From the NCBI GenBank assembly GCA_963691655.1, contig OY829326.1:83693235-83757234 (forward strand): 64,000 bases of DNA, written 5' to 3'. Both the position numbers and the translations under genes were made by a program. This stretch comes from Toxonevra muliebris. Lineage: Eukaryota > Arthropoda > Insecta > Diptera > Pallopteridae. This document shows, piece after piece, positions 1 through 11,244 of this stretch. Within the stretch, counting starts at the first letter, position 1; each line of letters opens with the position of its first letter. The notes beneath the pieces are model-generated. The model was not told the DNA's origin, searched no databases, and saw only the letters and a list, made by a program, of their open reading frames with translations.

Positions 1-1444
1 CGCAAAATATAAACTTCGTCTCTAAACTTCATAAGCCTATGTACAATTCCTAATATAATTTTCAAAAATATTGTTACGGACACTAAATTTTTCTTTCAGT
101 TTTAAATAAATTAATCTGGCAAAATTATAACGAATATTTGGTTGTTGAACTTTTTAATTAATTTTTCATTGGTTTTGTAAACATTTTTGGTTCTGTGTAG
201 GATTAGAAAGACATTCCGTTTGTGGCAGCTATGATTCGTAATAAACTGGACGAATAATGTTTTGGCATACTGTATGTTAGAAACTGTTTACACCTTTTAC
301 TCCACAGTTGGTATGAATGCTGAAAATATTTAAAATTTTTGTTAATACTATCGGTTGAAGTTCGATTGCATAGTAATGCTAAACCACAAATATGGTATAC
401 TAAAGTGCAGACACCCAGAAAAAGAAGCTCGTTTAACTTATAAAAGAGAAAGAAGCTGGTACAGGTTATGCCCACGTGAGTACGTAAGTTTTTGGTAACT
501 TCGTGCAAAATATTATTTCTCTGAGTGTGTTTCGGCATGTATGCCCGAATGTTCATATGTAAATGTCTATTGAAGAATATAAGACTATAATCTTTGCGAT
601 AGCTTTCGACAATAAAGCTAAATGACAGTCGGCGCAGTGACTCTGCCACTTACTTATAAACGCGTTGTTGAGAATGAACGAACAATGAGTTTACTTGACC
701 AGCAGTACGCAGCAGCGTGAGGCGGCCGGGCTAACCTCCTCGAGACAAGACATCGTAGATAGCAATGCAACGCAGAGCTGGAATGGCGGAAGAGAAAAAC
801 AACATGACCGTTGTCGTTGTAATTTTCATTTATCTTGAACTAAAGAATATTGTGGTATCTCTAGCTGCATCAGCGGCGAAGGGAAACCGGTTGCGTACCA
901 CTGACTGTTCAGGTCTTTCAACACTCATAAATTATCGCGTGAAAATAATTTTCAAACGCAATGGGGAAATTTTCTAAACGGAACGGTACTTTGACATAAT
1001 CTGCGATTCCCGTTGCATATTCGTCGTCATCATATGTTTCTCTAATGAGCTTGTTGCTTGTGCCAATGAATGTGCATATGTTTCTACCGCATATGCTCAT
1101 ATGGTTTGATGCAAAGTTGGACAGACATGTACAAGTACATACTATGTATATGCTATGCGTTGTGAACACTTTGCGAATCTGTCTGTCTGCTGGTGGTGAT
1201 ATGGCATGGCCACGACGTCGAAAGAGTCATGTGGAAAAGAATGGATGGCATCGTCGCATGATGTTGTATGGTGATATTTTCATGACTTACACTCAAACCT
1301 GTGAACCTTGTGCAGCATTCTTGATGTCGATGATAGAGTGTAAAAGCTGTTGACTTTCTAATCTAACGTTTAGTTGATGGATACGACTCTCTCTACAAAG
1401 AATACCTATGCATGTATATGCATGCGTGTGTATGTGCCTACATA
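1..1444. other. No gene seen
   Basis: Mostly AT-rich. The 640-780 and 1180-1350 stretches are higher in GC and contain chance open frames without family motifs. No repeat ends were recognised. Confidence 0.4.
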
Positions 1445-3607
1445 CCCAGCGGTCGAGAATTGTACATCAGAAGTGTGCTGACCCATGGGGGATGGGGTTA
1501 GGGGATATAACTTCTTGCCTACAAATATCTTAATTATTATGGTCATTGCTCTTGAGTTTATAAAAATTTTTGAAGGAGCGATGTAAATAAATTTGAGTAG
1601 ATCAATATGTAAAGTTACAACTAAAATATATGATATGTATATGAAAATTTCTTTATTTATACCCCTAAATAAAGGTTTCAAAGGGGCAAGTATAAAAAGT
1701 TTTTAAAAAATAAAAATGAAACCGTAATTTATAACAAATTGATTTTCTTCCGCCTTGGATTCGTCCCTGACTTGGCAACTTTAGTCAAGAAGAGGTTAAC
1801 TTTTGAAGTGGGCAAATCGAACTAAAATATTAATAAAATAACTTACGTCATTAGGTATTTTTTGTAGAAGGTGCATAGGTTACAAGGTGAAATCTGTGAC
1901 AGTATCACAAGCGGATGAGTTCGTATTTAATCCCTGTGCTTCTCCGTTTCATTTTGACACACATTCTTCTTATGGCGCCCTAAATAGCGAGCTGACACGA
2001 TTGCCAGAGCAAACCAATGTGTGAATTTGGAACCCACCACTTTAAGAGAAAACATTCCACTGAAACCTCACCAACCAAGCCTCGGATACGAAGACTCCTT
2101 TATGTTGACGACCGCAGAAATGCCCGAATTCTTTACAGGAACGGTGATCCTATCCAATTTGCTGACGTCCTGCTATTCGAAGATGCCCAGCTATTAGCTG
2201 ACATCATTGCCATTCGAAAAATGTGATGGGCGAGACAAGGTTGCCCCAAAAGAGCAGTATAAAATATCTATTACAGCTGTCATGATATGAGACTCGAATT
2301 TGCTGATGGATTTATGATTGGAAGGAAACTGCGAAATCTGGCCTCGAAGTTCAAGTCAGCGAACGAGCGTCCTGACATAAGCTGCATTAAGGCACAATTT
2401 TTCAATTTCAGAATAATTTGTGTTCACTACGATCTCCTCTAGCATCTCCTTATGAACTTTGCCCCCACCACGATATTAATATAGAGCTGGGTCCACCGAT
2501 CAGAAAATGAGCAACTTCGCCGCGGCAACAAACATGATAGTTTGTAGCCTCAGATTACAACATGCCGATATTCATAAGATCACTTGGATGTCTTCTTATC
2601 AAAAAACAAAAAAAAAACAAATTAATCATTTTGTGATCAACGAAAGACATGGTGCAAACACCGACTCGGAGCACTACTTGGTTGCAGCTGAAGTCCGCAC
2701 ACGCCACCGTATAGCGAAACGCATTTTGGCTACCGCAGAGATACTAGGCTACCATGATCGACGAAGAAGCCTGTGGTACACCCACGAGTGTCGCGATGCT
2801 ACTGTAGCAAAAAACCCAGTATAGAGAACTACCCTATTGGCAGTTGTCACGCGAGGTACTAAGAACCGGCATAGAGAATTGACGAGGGAGAAGAAACGTC
2901 TTTTCAGGTTAAGGAAAGAGGAGGTAGAGAGAAGTGAGTGCGATAATATCAAGATGTTTGGTGACAGGAATGAGGTCCGACATTTTTTTGTAGAAATAAA
3001 ATGTCTGACTAACGGTTTGATGACCGGGTCTCTTCCTGTCAAGACTGAAGATGAAAATCTGGTGGAAGATATCCAAACTGAGAAAAACTGAGGAGTGGTG
3101 GTGACGGCACTAATCCCCAATTACTAACGTCGTTGATGTACAAGACTGAGGTTCATCATCAACAAACTGATTTTACCTTATCAGTGGAGTTTTAGGTCTG
3201 GTAAGTCAACCATTGACCAGATATTTACTCTGCGGCAAATCCTGGAAAAACCCCGAGAAAAATATATCAACACCCTAAATATATTCGCCGGGTATAAAGC
3301 TGCATTCGACAGCACGATTATGGATCGCTTGTACGCTGTGTTTAGTTTTGGTACCCGACTGCACTTGCATTACCAACTGGCTCCAGCGCGTGCATAACAG
3401 TGGTGACCAGTCACGAAACGTTACTGAGGCGACCAAGAACGATCATCGGTTGCCTTTCCAACTAGGTATGTAAGTAAGTTGTATAAGATACATAAATAAG
3501 ATTCAGCTTGAACAAAGTTTTCCATCTAGTTACTGTGTGGTTTTCGTTGGAAGTTTATAATAAATGAAGCGTAGGAATTTCGAGTCGTACAAATTTATAC
3601 CGCTGGG
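1445..3607. mobile_element. DNA element with CCCAGCGGT inverted termini, flanked by TA
   Basis: CCCAGCGGT begins at 1445 and its reverse complement ends at 3607. A weaker match (TTGTAC) lies a few bases inside each end, and the dinucleotide TA flanks both sides (1443-1444, 3608-3609). The same terminus occurs at 51519 and near 52136-52144, so it is a repeat family. The interior is largely a LINE fossil (2017-3465), so this may be a DNA element carrying a LINE insertion. The two ends could instead belong to separate copies. Confidence 0.45.
2017..3465 (+). pseudogene. LINE ORF2 fossil: APE-type endonuclease plus start of reverse transcriptase (RTE-like)
   Basis: Broken frames follow the order of a non-LTR retrotransposon ORF2. 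From about 2113 to 2226 the frame gives RNARILYRNGD and ADIIAIRKM, matching the WNVRTLYR...DI.A.QE.RW start of an APE endonuclease. A central part reads LEFADGFMIGRKLRN near 2290-2340. At 2507-2824 come MIVCSLRLQHADIHK, INHFVINERHGA and DSEHYLVAAEVRTR, the endonuclease C-terminus with its SDH-like motif. At 2837-3091 a basic linker (REKKRLFRLRKEE) precedes the RT domain, visible near 3185-3330 as FRSGKSTIDQIFTLRQILEK. Several stops and frameshifts separate these parts, and the 3' half of RT is missing. RTE clade is a best guess. Confidence 0.72.
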
Positions 3608-4910
3608 TACATACATGTGTGCATTTATCTGTGTGTTGTCTTCATAAGATACTATCCATTATTATATTCTTTATAACTGCAAAATATTTCATAAACATGT
3701 ATAATTAAATTTCCATTCAAAAAGAGGAAATATAATTTATTTATCCACTGCGAAGAAGAACTTTGAAGTTTTCATTTTGTAAGCATCATTATCAATAACA
3801 GTAGAAGAAGCTGGACGACCAAAGCTGAACATACACATCTTCTCAAAATTTGTTACTCTTTTAGGAAACATGAGCGAATAAATGACCTCATTGTCCATTA
3901 GGTTATTGAATGAGTTACATGATTTTACATAAAAACAAATTCACATTGTGAACATACATACATATGTAGTCGAAGAAGCTACTAACTACGCATAATAGTA
4001 ATTACATTCTCACAACTACAGTGCAATTAGTTTCAAAAGTATAGTTAAGTGGCGAAATGTCTTAATTTTTGCTATATTGTCTTCTTGGGTGGGCATTTCA
4101 ATTATATTTTCTTACTTGTTTGCTTGGGAAATGAAGGGCGATGATAAGAATTATATTCATCACAGCGTATAATCTTAATTTGACAGAAAATTCATGATAA
4201 TTTATTCTAAGAAATCATCTAATTATTTTTACATTGCAAGCTCATTGAGCGCGTTTCGCGGACGTAAAATCAGAAAAGCTGATTTCAAAGTGATTAATCA
4301 AAAATCAGTAATCAGTGTTTGCGTCTTAGAAACGGCATGATGCATTAATTGTAAAACTTTTGAAAATCATTAAATTCTAGTTAGTGAAATATTTTAAATT
4401 CCTTCTAAAAATATACACTATTTGAAAATTAGTAGTGAAAATTTTCAACAAATTAAAAAAAATTTCGACATGGAGAAAAATTTAACTTTAATTTGGACTT
4501 TGATTCGAAGTACTTGGCTGGAATTATGATCGGATAGGAGCTGTGTAATTGCCTAACAGTGATTAAAAGATCCTTATAACCATCAAAATCAAATAAGTTT
4601 TTGAAATCAAAATAAAAATAACTTTAAAACATTTTTAAATGAGTGTTGGATCATTGATTTTAGTTTAATTACAAATGGACCATTTTCATTGAATGATGAA
4701 ATATTCTACTTTTGAAGTGAAACTTCTTTTCTCTTGTCCTAGAGTAAAACCAACCGGATGTGACGTCGCGCGTAAGTTTTGCAATGCGACATAATTTTAT
4801 CGAGCAATGTGCATGAGGTCCTAAATATCAATATTCCGTAACTGAATTCACGAGCAAACTATATAATAAACGATTCATAAATAGTTTTAATTCAATATAA
4901 CATATTAATT

Positions 4911-4926
4911 ACACACACACACACAC
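4911..4926. repeat. (AC)n microsatellite
   Basis: Uninterrupted AC dinucleotides. Simple sequence with no coding relevance. Confidence 0.9.
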
Positions 4927-5123
4927 GCCTATGGCAGAAAGGACAATGTGTAACGTCGCCATCTTAAAGTTTATGACAGTTATACATTTCACAGACAGAT
5001 GGCGCAAATGTCCAAGGAATCACATGAAGATGTCGCACACAAAAAGAGTTCGCTACAATTGTCATCGACATTACCGGTACAGAGTTGCAATTTTTGTTCT
5101 AGAATTAATCCCAAAAAAAAAAA

Positions 5124-5329
5124 AATTAGTTGTGTATTAACGAACACAAAGCAGAAGTGAAATTTCTTGTGAACTAAACGAAACAAGCAAATGAAATTAA
5201 AAAAAACACGCCAATGAAGAAAAAAATCTAGCGATTGAAAAATTTCATTTGCTTGTTATTTGCTTGTCTTTCGTTTAGTTCACAAGAAGTTTCACTTCAG
5301 CCTTGTGTTCGTTAATACACAATTTAGTT
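5124..5329. repeat. Nested inverted repeat, arms of about 75-90 bp
   Basis: Left arm 5124-5198 and right arm 5241-5329 are reverse complements with small insertions. Both contain GTGTATTAACGAACACAA and CTTGTGAACTAAACGAAA. The loop is about 42 bases. This hairpin is inside the 4249-5688 element and may be an internal stem or a second small element. Confidence 0.75.
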
Positions 5330-6395
5330 TTTTTGATTGCTGATTTTTATTTTTTTTGCTAATATTGTTATTAGACTCATGTTTGTTTTCGAAATGCAGA
5401 TACAATATACTCTTAAAAATATAAGCTTTTGTTCCAAAAGTTTTTGGCTTTTCGAGATATTACGCGATAAATACAACAAACTGCATTTTTTGTGGGGGTT
5501 TCCATACTTTCCACCTGTAGTGTAATTATGGATGATTTCGAACTTGTGTCGAGTTTATCAACTGTCAAAGTTTTGAGAAATCATGCTGACCTGAAAAATC
5601 AGAAAAATAATACGATTACAAAAATCTAAATGGAAGCAGAAACTCTGAAATCAGCTTTTCTGATTTTACGTCCGCGAAACGCACCCATTGACTCACTGAT
5701 AATTGTGTGGTGGAATAGGGAATTGAAAAAAAAAACAGCGATCGGTAAATGCACTAGGCCACAATAGCTTGGTTGTTTTTTATATGCAACGCCAAAATAT
5801 TCGTTATTTGAGGGCATTATAAGGTTTATCTTCATTCAGCGAAAAGTCCAGTTTAGCATAGTACTATTATTATTATTAGGGTAACCAAACATATGAAAAT
5901 TCATGTAGCTGGCACCTTAGTCTAGAACTCATTCACTAGGCCAAAGAGGTGGTCACCATTCAAGCTACTTTTTAAGGTCATATTTTGATTATACATATTA
6001 TTATCCATAGATGTTTTTGCTGGTTTATTTTATTTTAGTAGAGGATAGGACTCCAAGATGGGCATTGGCATAAAATTTTTACATTAGTTGGCAGCATCTC
6101 CTGCTTTATGTGATTGCTGTCATTTGTTCAGACGCAGTTTTCTATGTATAATAAATTTTTTCGACATATTTTAGTTGAATCAGTGAAGTTAAATATGGCT
6201 ATAATCCTATTTATTTATAGCATACTAATATTCGATGATTTGTTTTGTATTGTGTTTGTTTTTTACTGTCGCTCAAAAAATGACGTCATGGGTTTTCTGG
6301 TGGCCTTAAGGTGGAGATGTATATTTGTTCATATATTTTGCAAATTTTATACAAAAGATTGTTTGTTAATTTAATAATGTACATTTACACACATA

Positions 6396-7305
6396 CCATC
6401 TTGATCAAAAAGTTCCCGGAATAACCACCGTGTGGCGCTCCCATCGTTCCGATTTGAGTTCTGTTTTTTTTTGTTAAGTTGCTACATCTTTTGTTGATAT
6501 TCCCCCTAAACCTTAGCATCATAGCTTGACATTTTCGAAGGTTACGTAGCCAAAAGTACATCTATCTCTGTTTGTGTTGGCGATTTTTTAAAATTTTATT
6601 AAAGTGTATTTATTAAATTTTGCATAAAAACGGATTTAATAGTGCGCGAATGTTGGAAAAGTGTTTCGGCAACGATTCTCTAAAGATAACGGTCGTTTAC
6701 CAGTGCCACGAGCGGTTCAAAAGTGGTCGTGAGTCAATCGAAGATGATGAACGCAGTGGCAGACCATCGACATCGAAAACCGACGTAAACATTGATAAAG
6801 TAAAAGAAATTTTGGTCAATAACCGCAAATTAACCATCAGAGAGTATTATTTGGGCGTTACGAGGCGTTTGCGTGAAGCAATTCGCCGAAAGCGACCAGA
6901 ATTGTGGACAGAAAACTCGTGGATTTTGCACCAAGATAACGCACCGTCGCACAGTGCCATTATTATTCGTAATTTTTTGACGAAAAATGCAACAAATTCC
7001 ATCCAACAGCCACCGAATTCACCTGATTTGGCTCCCTGTGACTTCTTTCTGTTCAATCGAGTTAAAAAACCATTACGGGGAACGCGTTTCAGCAGCCGAG
7101 AGGAAGTAATGGAAAAATCGCAGGAAGCACTGAGGGACATACCGAAAACCGATTATAAAAAATATTTCGAGAATTGGATCAAGCGCTGGCATTAGTGTGT
7201 TGCAGTCGATGTGGATTACTTTGAAGGGGACAATATAGATTTAGATAAATAAAGTTGTATTTTTAATTTTCTGAATAAATTCCAGGAACTTTTTGATCAA
7301 GGTGG
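6396..7305 (+). mobile_element. Internally deleted mariner element with intact ends
   Basis: Both ends carry matching terminal inverted repeats (CTTGATCAAAAAGTTCC at the left, its complement at the right, about 25 bases with few mismatches). TA dinucleotides flank them at 6394-6395 and 7306-7307, as expected for mariner. The element is 910 bp; full-length mariners are about 1.3 kb. The missing part is the middle of the transposase, leaving a deletion derivative. The close TIR match suggests relatively recent activity of the family. Confidence 0.93.
6620..7195 (+). pseudogene. Mariner transposase, deletion derivative
   Basis: The 191-residue frame has the N-terminal helix-turn-helix part (KNGFNSAR, RFKSGRESIEDDERSGRPST) to about residue 75. 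It then jumps directly to the C-terminal catalytic part beginning YYLGVTRRLREAIRRKRPEL. The HQDNAPSH Asp (residue 106) and the PDLAPCDF Asp (residue 141) keep the DD34D spacing, but the first catalytic Asp lay in the deleted middle. At the 5' end one A is missing from an A-run just before KNGF, so the usual start is out of frame. A TAG follows RWH where the family continues with Lys-Cys. The downstream codons still read DYFEGDNIDLDK-like sequence. It cannot be catalytically active. Confidence 0.93.
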
Positions 7306-8904
7306 TATGTATGTATGTATTTATGTTACATTAAATAAATGTATTAGTGCATTTACAAAATTTTGGAAAAATATTATTAAGAACTTTTATACAATAAAGA
7401 TATTTATATAAACATTAATTAAAAAATGTGAACGCACATATACATATATGGTATGTTCCTTCATTACTCAGTTTTCATAAACTTGTCTACACTTCCAATA
7501 TCTTTCAAAACTTGTGCCCTGCATTGACAGCTCATTTCAAAATTATATTTTATTTTAATGATGTCGGATATTGCCTGTGGATCTAATCTATTTCTTTCAG
7601 ACATCCACTGAGCTTTTGTTAATGAAAATATTCATTATTTGCATTGTGTGAAGGAAGTCAAAAAAGAAACTTGACTACTTTTTTAGGTTCATAGCGATTT
7701 TCGTATTTGTCAAAGAAAATACACAAAAATTTTTTGCAACTTATATTTTCATCATTCATGCTCTTTATAAAAGCTTGGAAGATTCTCAGTAAAAAGGTTT
7801 TCATCGTTAATTGCAATACCACAGTTATTTAAAATGTGATCGCAGGTTTTACAACAGACCAGTTTGCCGAGAACCTATCATAGGAACAAAAAATATAAAA
7901 CAATTGTTGAAATCTGATTTTAAAAATTTGTTTGAGACTATATACATACTAACAAGAAAAACTAGGGCTTTCCCTGGATTTTAATATTTACCCGGACACA
8001 AACGAAAAACTATGGAGGACGTCTCCGGACGTTCTAAAAAAGAGGACAGTGACCGGGAAAAAGAGGACGGACATCAACCCTATCAACGAAGCGTTTTTTA
8101 ACCACGAGTGTAATAGAGAAGTGCACTTAAAGTGCGCCATAATCAGCGGTCCCTGGTATACATGCCCGAAATGTGACTCATATGATTCTGCCTAGAATGT
8201 GTATGTTATTTCTTTGAATAAATATAGTAAAAAAATAGAAAATTGGCTGCAAAATCTGTACATGGTGTTTATTTTTGGTTTTCGCATTTTTCAGTCAATT
8301 TTAAAGTGATGTCCATAATGGGGCCACTTTTTTCAAAATAAAATTTTTAACAATTTTGAAATATCCTTAAAAACATTTTGTGTGCAAAATATAAATTTAT
8401 CTTTGTGGCCAAAAGATACCCAATCTTTTTCACGTTCATATGGATACTTTATTTCAATAAATTTTATATTCTTCTACTCGAAATTAATCTAGTTTTCGTA
8501 AATAATTAACCCTTAAAGAAATGCACCATAAAACCATTAAATCAAATTCCATTTGTACAAAAGGAAGAATATGAACAAAAATTGTATATGTACCTACTAA
8601 TATCGATTCATAAATTTTGAACATAGGTATAAATTATACAAATATAAAAAACAGGAACTGTTTGTTTGATTTAAACGAAATAACAATAAAAAAATTAAAT
8701 AAAAAAGAAATTTAATACACCACGTTTTTAAAACGGACTAAAAAGTATAAAATAATTTTTCCAAGTCCCATAGAGATTTATAACCTCATACAGATTCCTA
8801 ACCTCATACCGATTGTGCTGAAAATTTGTAATTGTGAATTTTAGTAAGTATGAAAATACTTGCACGATTTAAAACATAAACGTGGGGCATGAATTAAGTG
8901 AACT
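7306..8904. other. AT-rich stretch, little recognisable
   Basis: Contains the cysteine-rich fragment at 8095-8195. Around 7980-8060 are GGAC/GGGA words (CCCGGACA, GAGGACGG) suggestive of a decayed mobile-element end. Otherwise nothing supported. Confidence 0.4.
8095..8195 (+). pseudogene. Short cysteine-rich zinc-finger-like fragment
   Basis: A plus-strand frame reads HECNREVHLKCA and then WYTCPKCD before a stop. The Cys/His spacing is like the end of a PHD-type or zinc-ribbon finger. No upstream domain can be followed in frame. It is most likely the 3' end of a mobile-element or retro-copied gene, and chance cannot be excluded. Confidence 0.3.
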
Positions 8905-9455
8905 ATTTATCCATCAATTTCCTATTGCATGCATGAATGTAATGCTTTGAATCCTTGACACAAACCATACATAGTAGCTATACGATCTGTTAGTTGAAGC
9001 CGCATTTCATATTTATACACCTTCTATATAATTAGAGTGGTTGTCAAACTAGAAATATTTTAGATAGAGTGATGTAGTGCATGTCAAACTTTCAAACCAG
9101 CCGGAAAGTATACTACTACTATTATGGCACAACAGCCCCTGGAGGTCCAAGGCCGAGCTTTTCGCATCCATTCATGTTGCCAGAGTTATATTTATAGACA
9201 AATGGAAGGAACCTACAGTTTCATGCCGAAATGAAAAGCTTTTCATAAGCATTCTCTTACTCTTGAAGGTTTGCCATTGCCAGCTAAGTGATGTGTAGAA
9301 AAAATTTTAATTTATATTTTTGATTTTTGAGCGTACCAAGATATGAACCCGGACTGAGCACCTTTGCGTAGCAGTCCAACAAACTAACCACTAGACTACG
9401 GCGACTACAGCCTGAAAGTATGCTGTACTATAATTATTGTTTATATAAATAAATA
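8905..9455 (-). repeat. Partial copy of the repeat that forms the 5' end of the 39.6-kb mariner fossil
   Basis: Positions about 8916-9110 match, as reverse complement, the stretch 39600-39850. Shared words include GACACAAACCATACAT, CATATTTATACACC and AGAGTGGTTGTCAAACTA. The match resumes after the SINE at 9408 (GAAAGTATGCTGTA and on to about 9455). The copy is diverged, holds no coding part and is interrupted by the SINE insertion. Confidence 0.75.
9115..9407 (-). mobile_element. tRNA-derived SINE (family A) with target-site duplications
   Basis: On the minus strand the element starts near 9407 with a tRNA-like head. This has TAGTCTAGTGG as pol III box A and GGGTTCATATCTT as a weak box B. 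It ends near 9115 in a tRNA-unrelated body. It is flanked by 17-bp direct repeats (9098-9114 and 9408-9424, CAGCCxGAAAGTATxCT, two mismatches), which are target duplications. Related body sequence recurs near 22074 and 29569. Confidence 0.85.
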
Positions 9456-9886
9456 AACGCTAATATTTTATATTATATTATATTTATACATATTTTAGAT
9501 ATTTCTATTTTAGCATTGTCATCCAGTTCTGAACTATGTTTAACGTTTCAAGTCTCTAGCTCATTGGGAAGTTAATTTAAAATCGATTGTAGTATTTATT
9601 TATCATTTTAGTATAAAACAGTCTTTACAATCATTACTGCATTCTATTTATGTATATTTTTCACATGAGTGAATCTTTTTGAAGAGATCAGTTTCATTTT
9701 TCAAATATGAGTGGAATTCTGTACAATTTATATCAAAACTAAGTTTTGAAATTAATATTGCTTTAATCGTTTAAATTTTAGGTTGGGTTTTCTCAGTTGT
9801 CCATACATTATTTATAATTGAAAATAATTTTTCAGTAGATGCATTTGAAGTGGGAAGGAAAAAAGTAATCTCGACAATTTTTAAAA

Positions 9887-10355
9887 TTATTTGAAGTTAT
9901 ATATAAACAGGTTAATGAACAAATGTAGTCATCACAACAACAATGTATATAGAGACGGGCAAATCAGACGGCCGTTTCGGAATCCGCCACAATTCCTCAT
10001 CAGTGATCTTAGTGGTAGTTCTTAATCTTTCAATATCCCATATAAGCTACTAATATTTGAAATCATAACCCAGAATTATGGATTTGATTCCAAATATCTT
10101 CACTGAATAGAGATATTGAAAGAAACTACCACTACCGTTCTATATACTTATGTTGTTGTTTTTTTTCCCATTGTAGCTAGTCTGCATAACAGTTCGTTAT
10201 TTGAAATTCTAGTACATGGGAGAGTGTGTTTGTGAGAAAATGATTCTAGGTGTCATTTTTTCCGAAACGGCCGTCTGATTTGCCCGTCTCTATATACATT
10301 GTTGTTGTGATGACTACATTTGTTCATTAACCTGTTTATATATAACTTCAAATAA
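9887..10355. mobile_element. Foldback element with perfect 96-bp inverted arms
   Basis: Arm 9887-9982 and arm 10260-10355 are exact reverse complements over 96 bases by eye. The spacer is 277 bases and contains a second, smaller inverted pair (GTGGTAGTT...TTTCAATATC near 10012-10038 against GATATTGAAAG...CTACCAC near 10109-10133). No open frame of interest is present. Exact arms amid diverged neighbours imply a young element or sequence-homogenising repair. No clear target duplication was found. Confidence 0.9.
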
Positions 10356-10699
10356 CGAAGTTTACATGAACTTAAGTCATGACTTTGAAAATTAACCTCT
10401 AGATTTAATTTTCATAGTCTCCTAAAAAACTATCATGAATTTTTAAAATATTTTTAAAAGATGAATGCTTTTGAATAAAGTGATGAAATATTTGAGCCCA
10501 AAAGATAAAAATTCGGGATTTTTTCGAGACAAAAAGTAAAATACGGGACGCTTCCATCAAAATTGCGATGGAATAAAGTCACACAGGCCACGATTCTACA
10601 ATGTTCCAAGGACTGAATAGCTTTATCGCATATGTTGTCTATTAGAACGCGGTCGAATTAAACACAATTTTTGAGTTTGATATATTATATGTTTTTTAC

Positions 10700-10975
10700 A
10701 TCACATTTTACTTGAAAATTTTAATAACTGGTACTTCCTCCTTGTCTTTATAATAACACTCACTCTATTAGGCATACTAGTAATGGAATTTTTGAGAAAG
10801 GATCTCAGCTCAGGTGAATTTCGCCAAACGCCAACGATGTTATTTTTAAGGAAGAATATTGTGGGATTGATGCGGAGGTAAGCATGATGTTTTGTCAGAC
10901 ATTCTATAGTGGATTTAAATCCGGGGAATTGTCTGGCCAAGGGAGAAGAGGAAAAAAAGGACTTTTACTTATCCT
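10700..10975 (-). pseudogene. Tc1-like transposase C-terminal fossil
   Basis: Read on the minus strand, one frame gives PWPDNSPDLNPL, a stop where Glu is expected, then NV. This is the SPDLNPIENVW motif that holds the last acidic residue of Tc1 transposases. The other frame ends ITSMPNRVSVIIKTR, the usual Tc1 end (SMPxRVxxVIKxxGG). The two parts are in different frames, so at least one frameshift lies between them. No terminal repeats were found nearby. Confidence 0.75.
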
Positions 10976-11244
10976 TTTCGACCAAGGTATTGATCTTCCA
11001 TTATTTTTACTGCGGAACACTTTAGCAAATTGCCGACAAAACAGTTATGGAAATATTTTTAATGGTTGCAAGGTTACGAGCTTTGCAGTGAGAAATTTTC
11101 GTTTCAAATATACGCGTTGTTATTAGCTTGACCACATACTGTACATTGTTTGTGAGATAACAGGCTTCATTGGGTCAAATTCAACTTTGTTTGCTAGAGT
11201 TATTGAGTAAGTCGAATTGATTTTTCCCTCTATTTCTAAAGAGT

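Larger units (their letters stand above)
4249..5688. mobile_element. DNA element with 40-bp terminal inverted repeats (GCGTTTCGCGGACGT family)
   Basis: The left terminus (GCGTTTCGCGGACGTAAAAT, continuing to about 4290) recurs inverted at about 5645-5686 with few differences over roughly 40 bases. CATTGA lies next to both ends and may be the remnant of a target duplication. The 1.44-kb interior contains no recognisable transposase, so it is non-autonomous. It includes a second, nested inverted repeat (5124-5329) and a CA run at 4911-4926. Confidence 0.7.

Noticed and set aside
203..649. 148-residue minus-strand open frame
   Set aside because: No domain or motif, AT-biased Tyr/Phe/Leu composition; reads as chance frame in non-coding DNA.
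6847..7140. 97-residue minus-strand open frame over the mariner
   Set aside because: Antisense shadow of the transposase.
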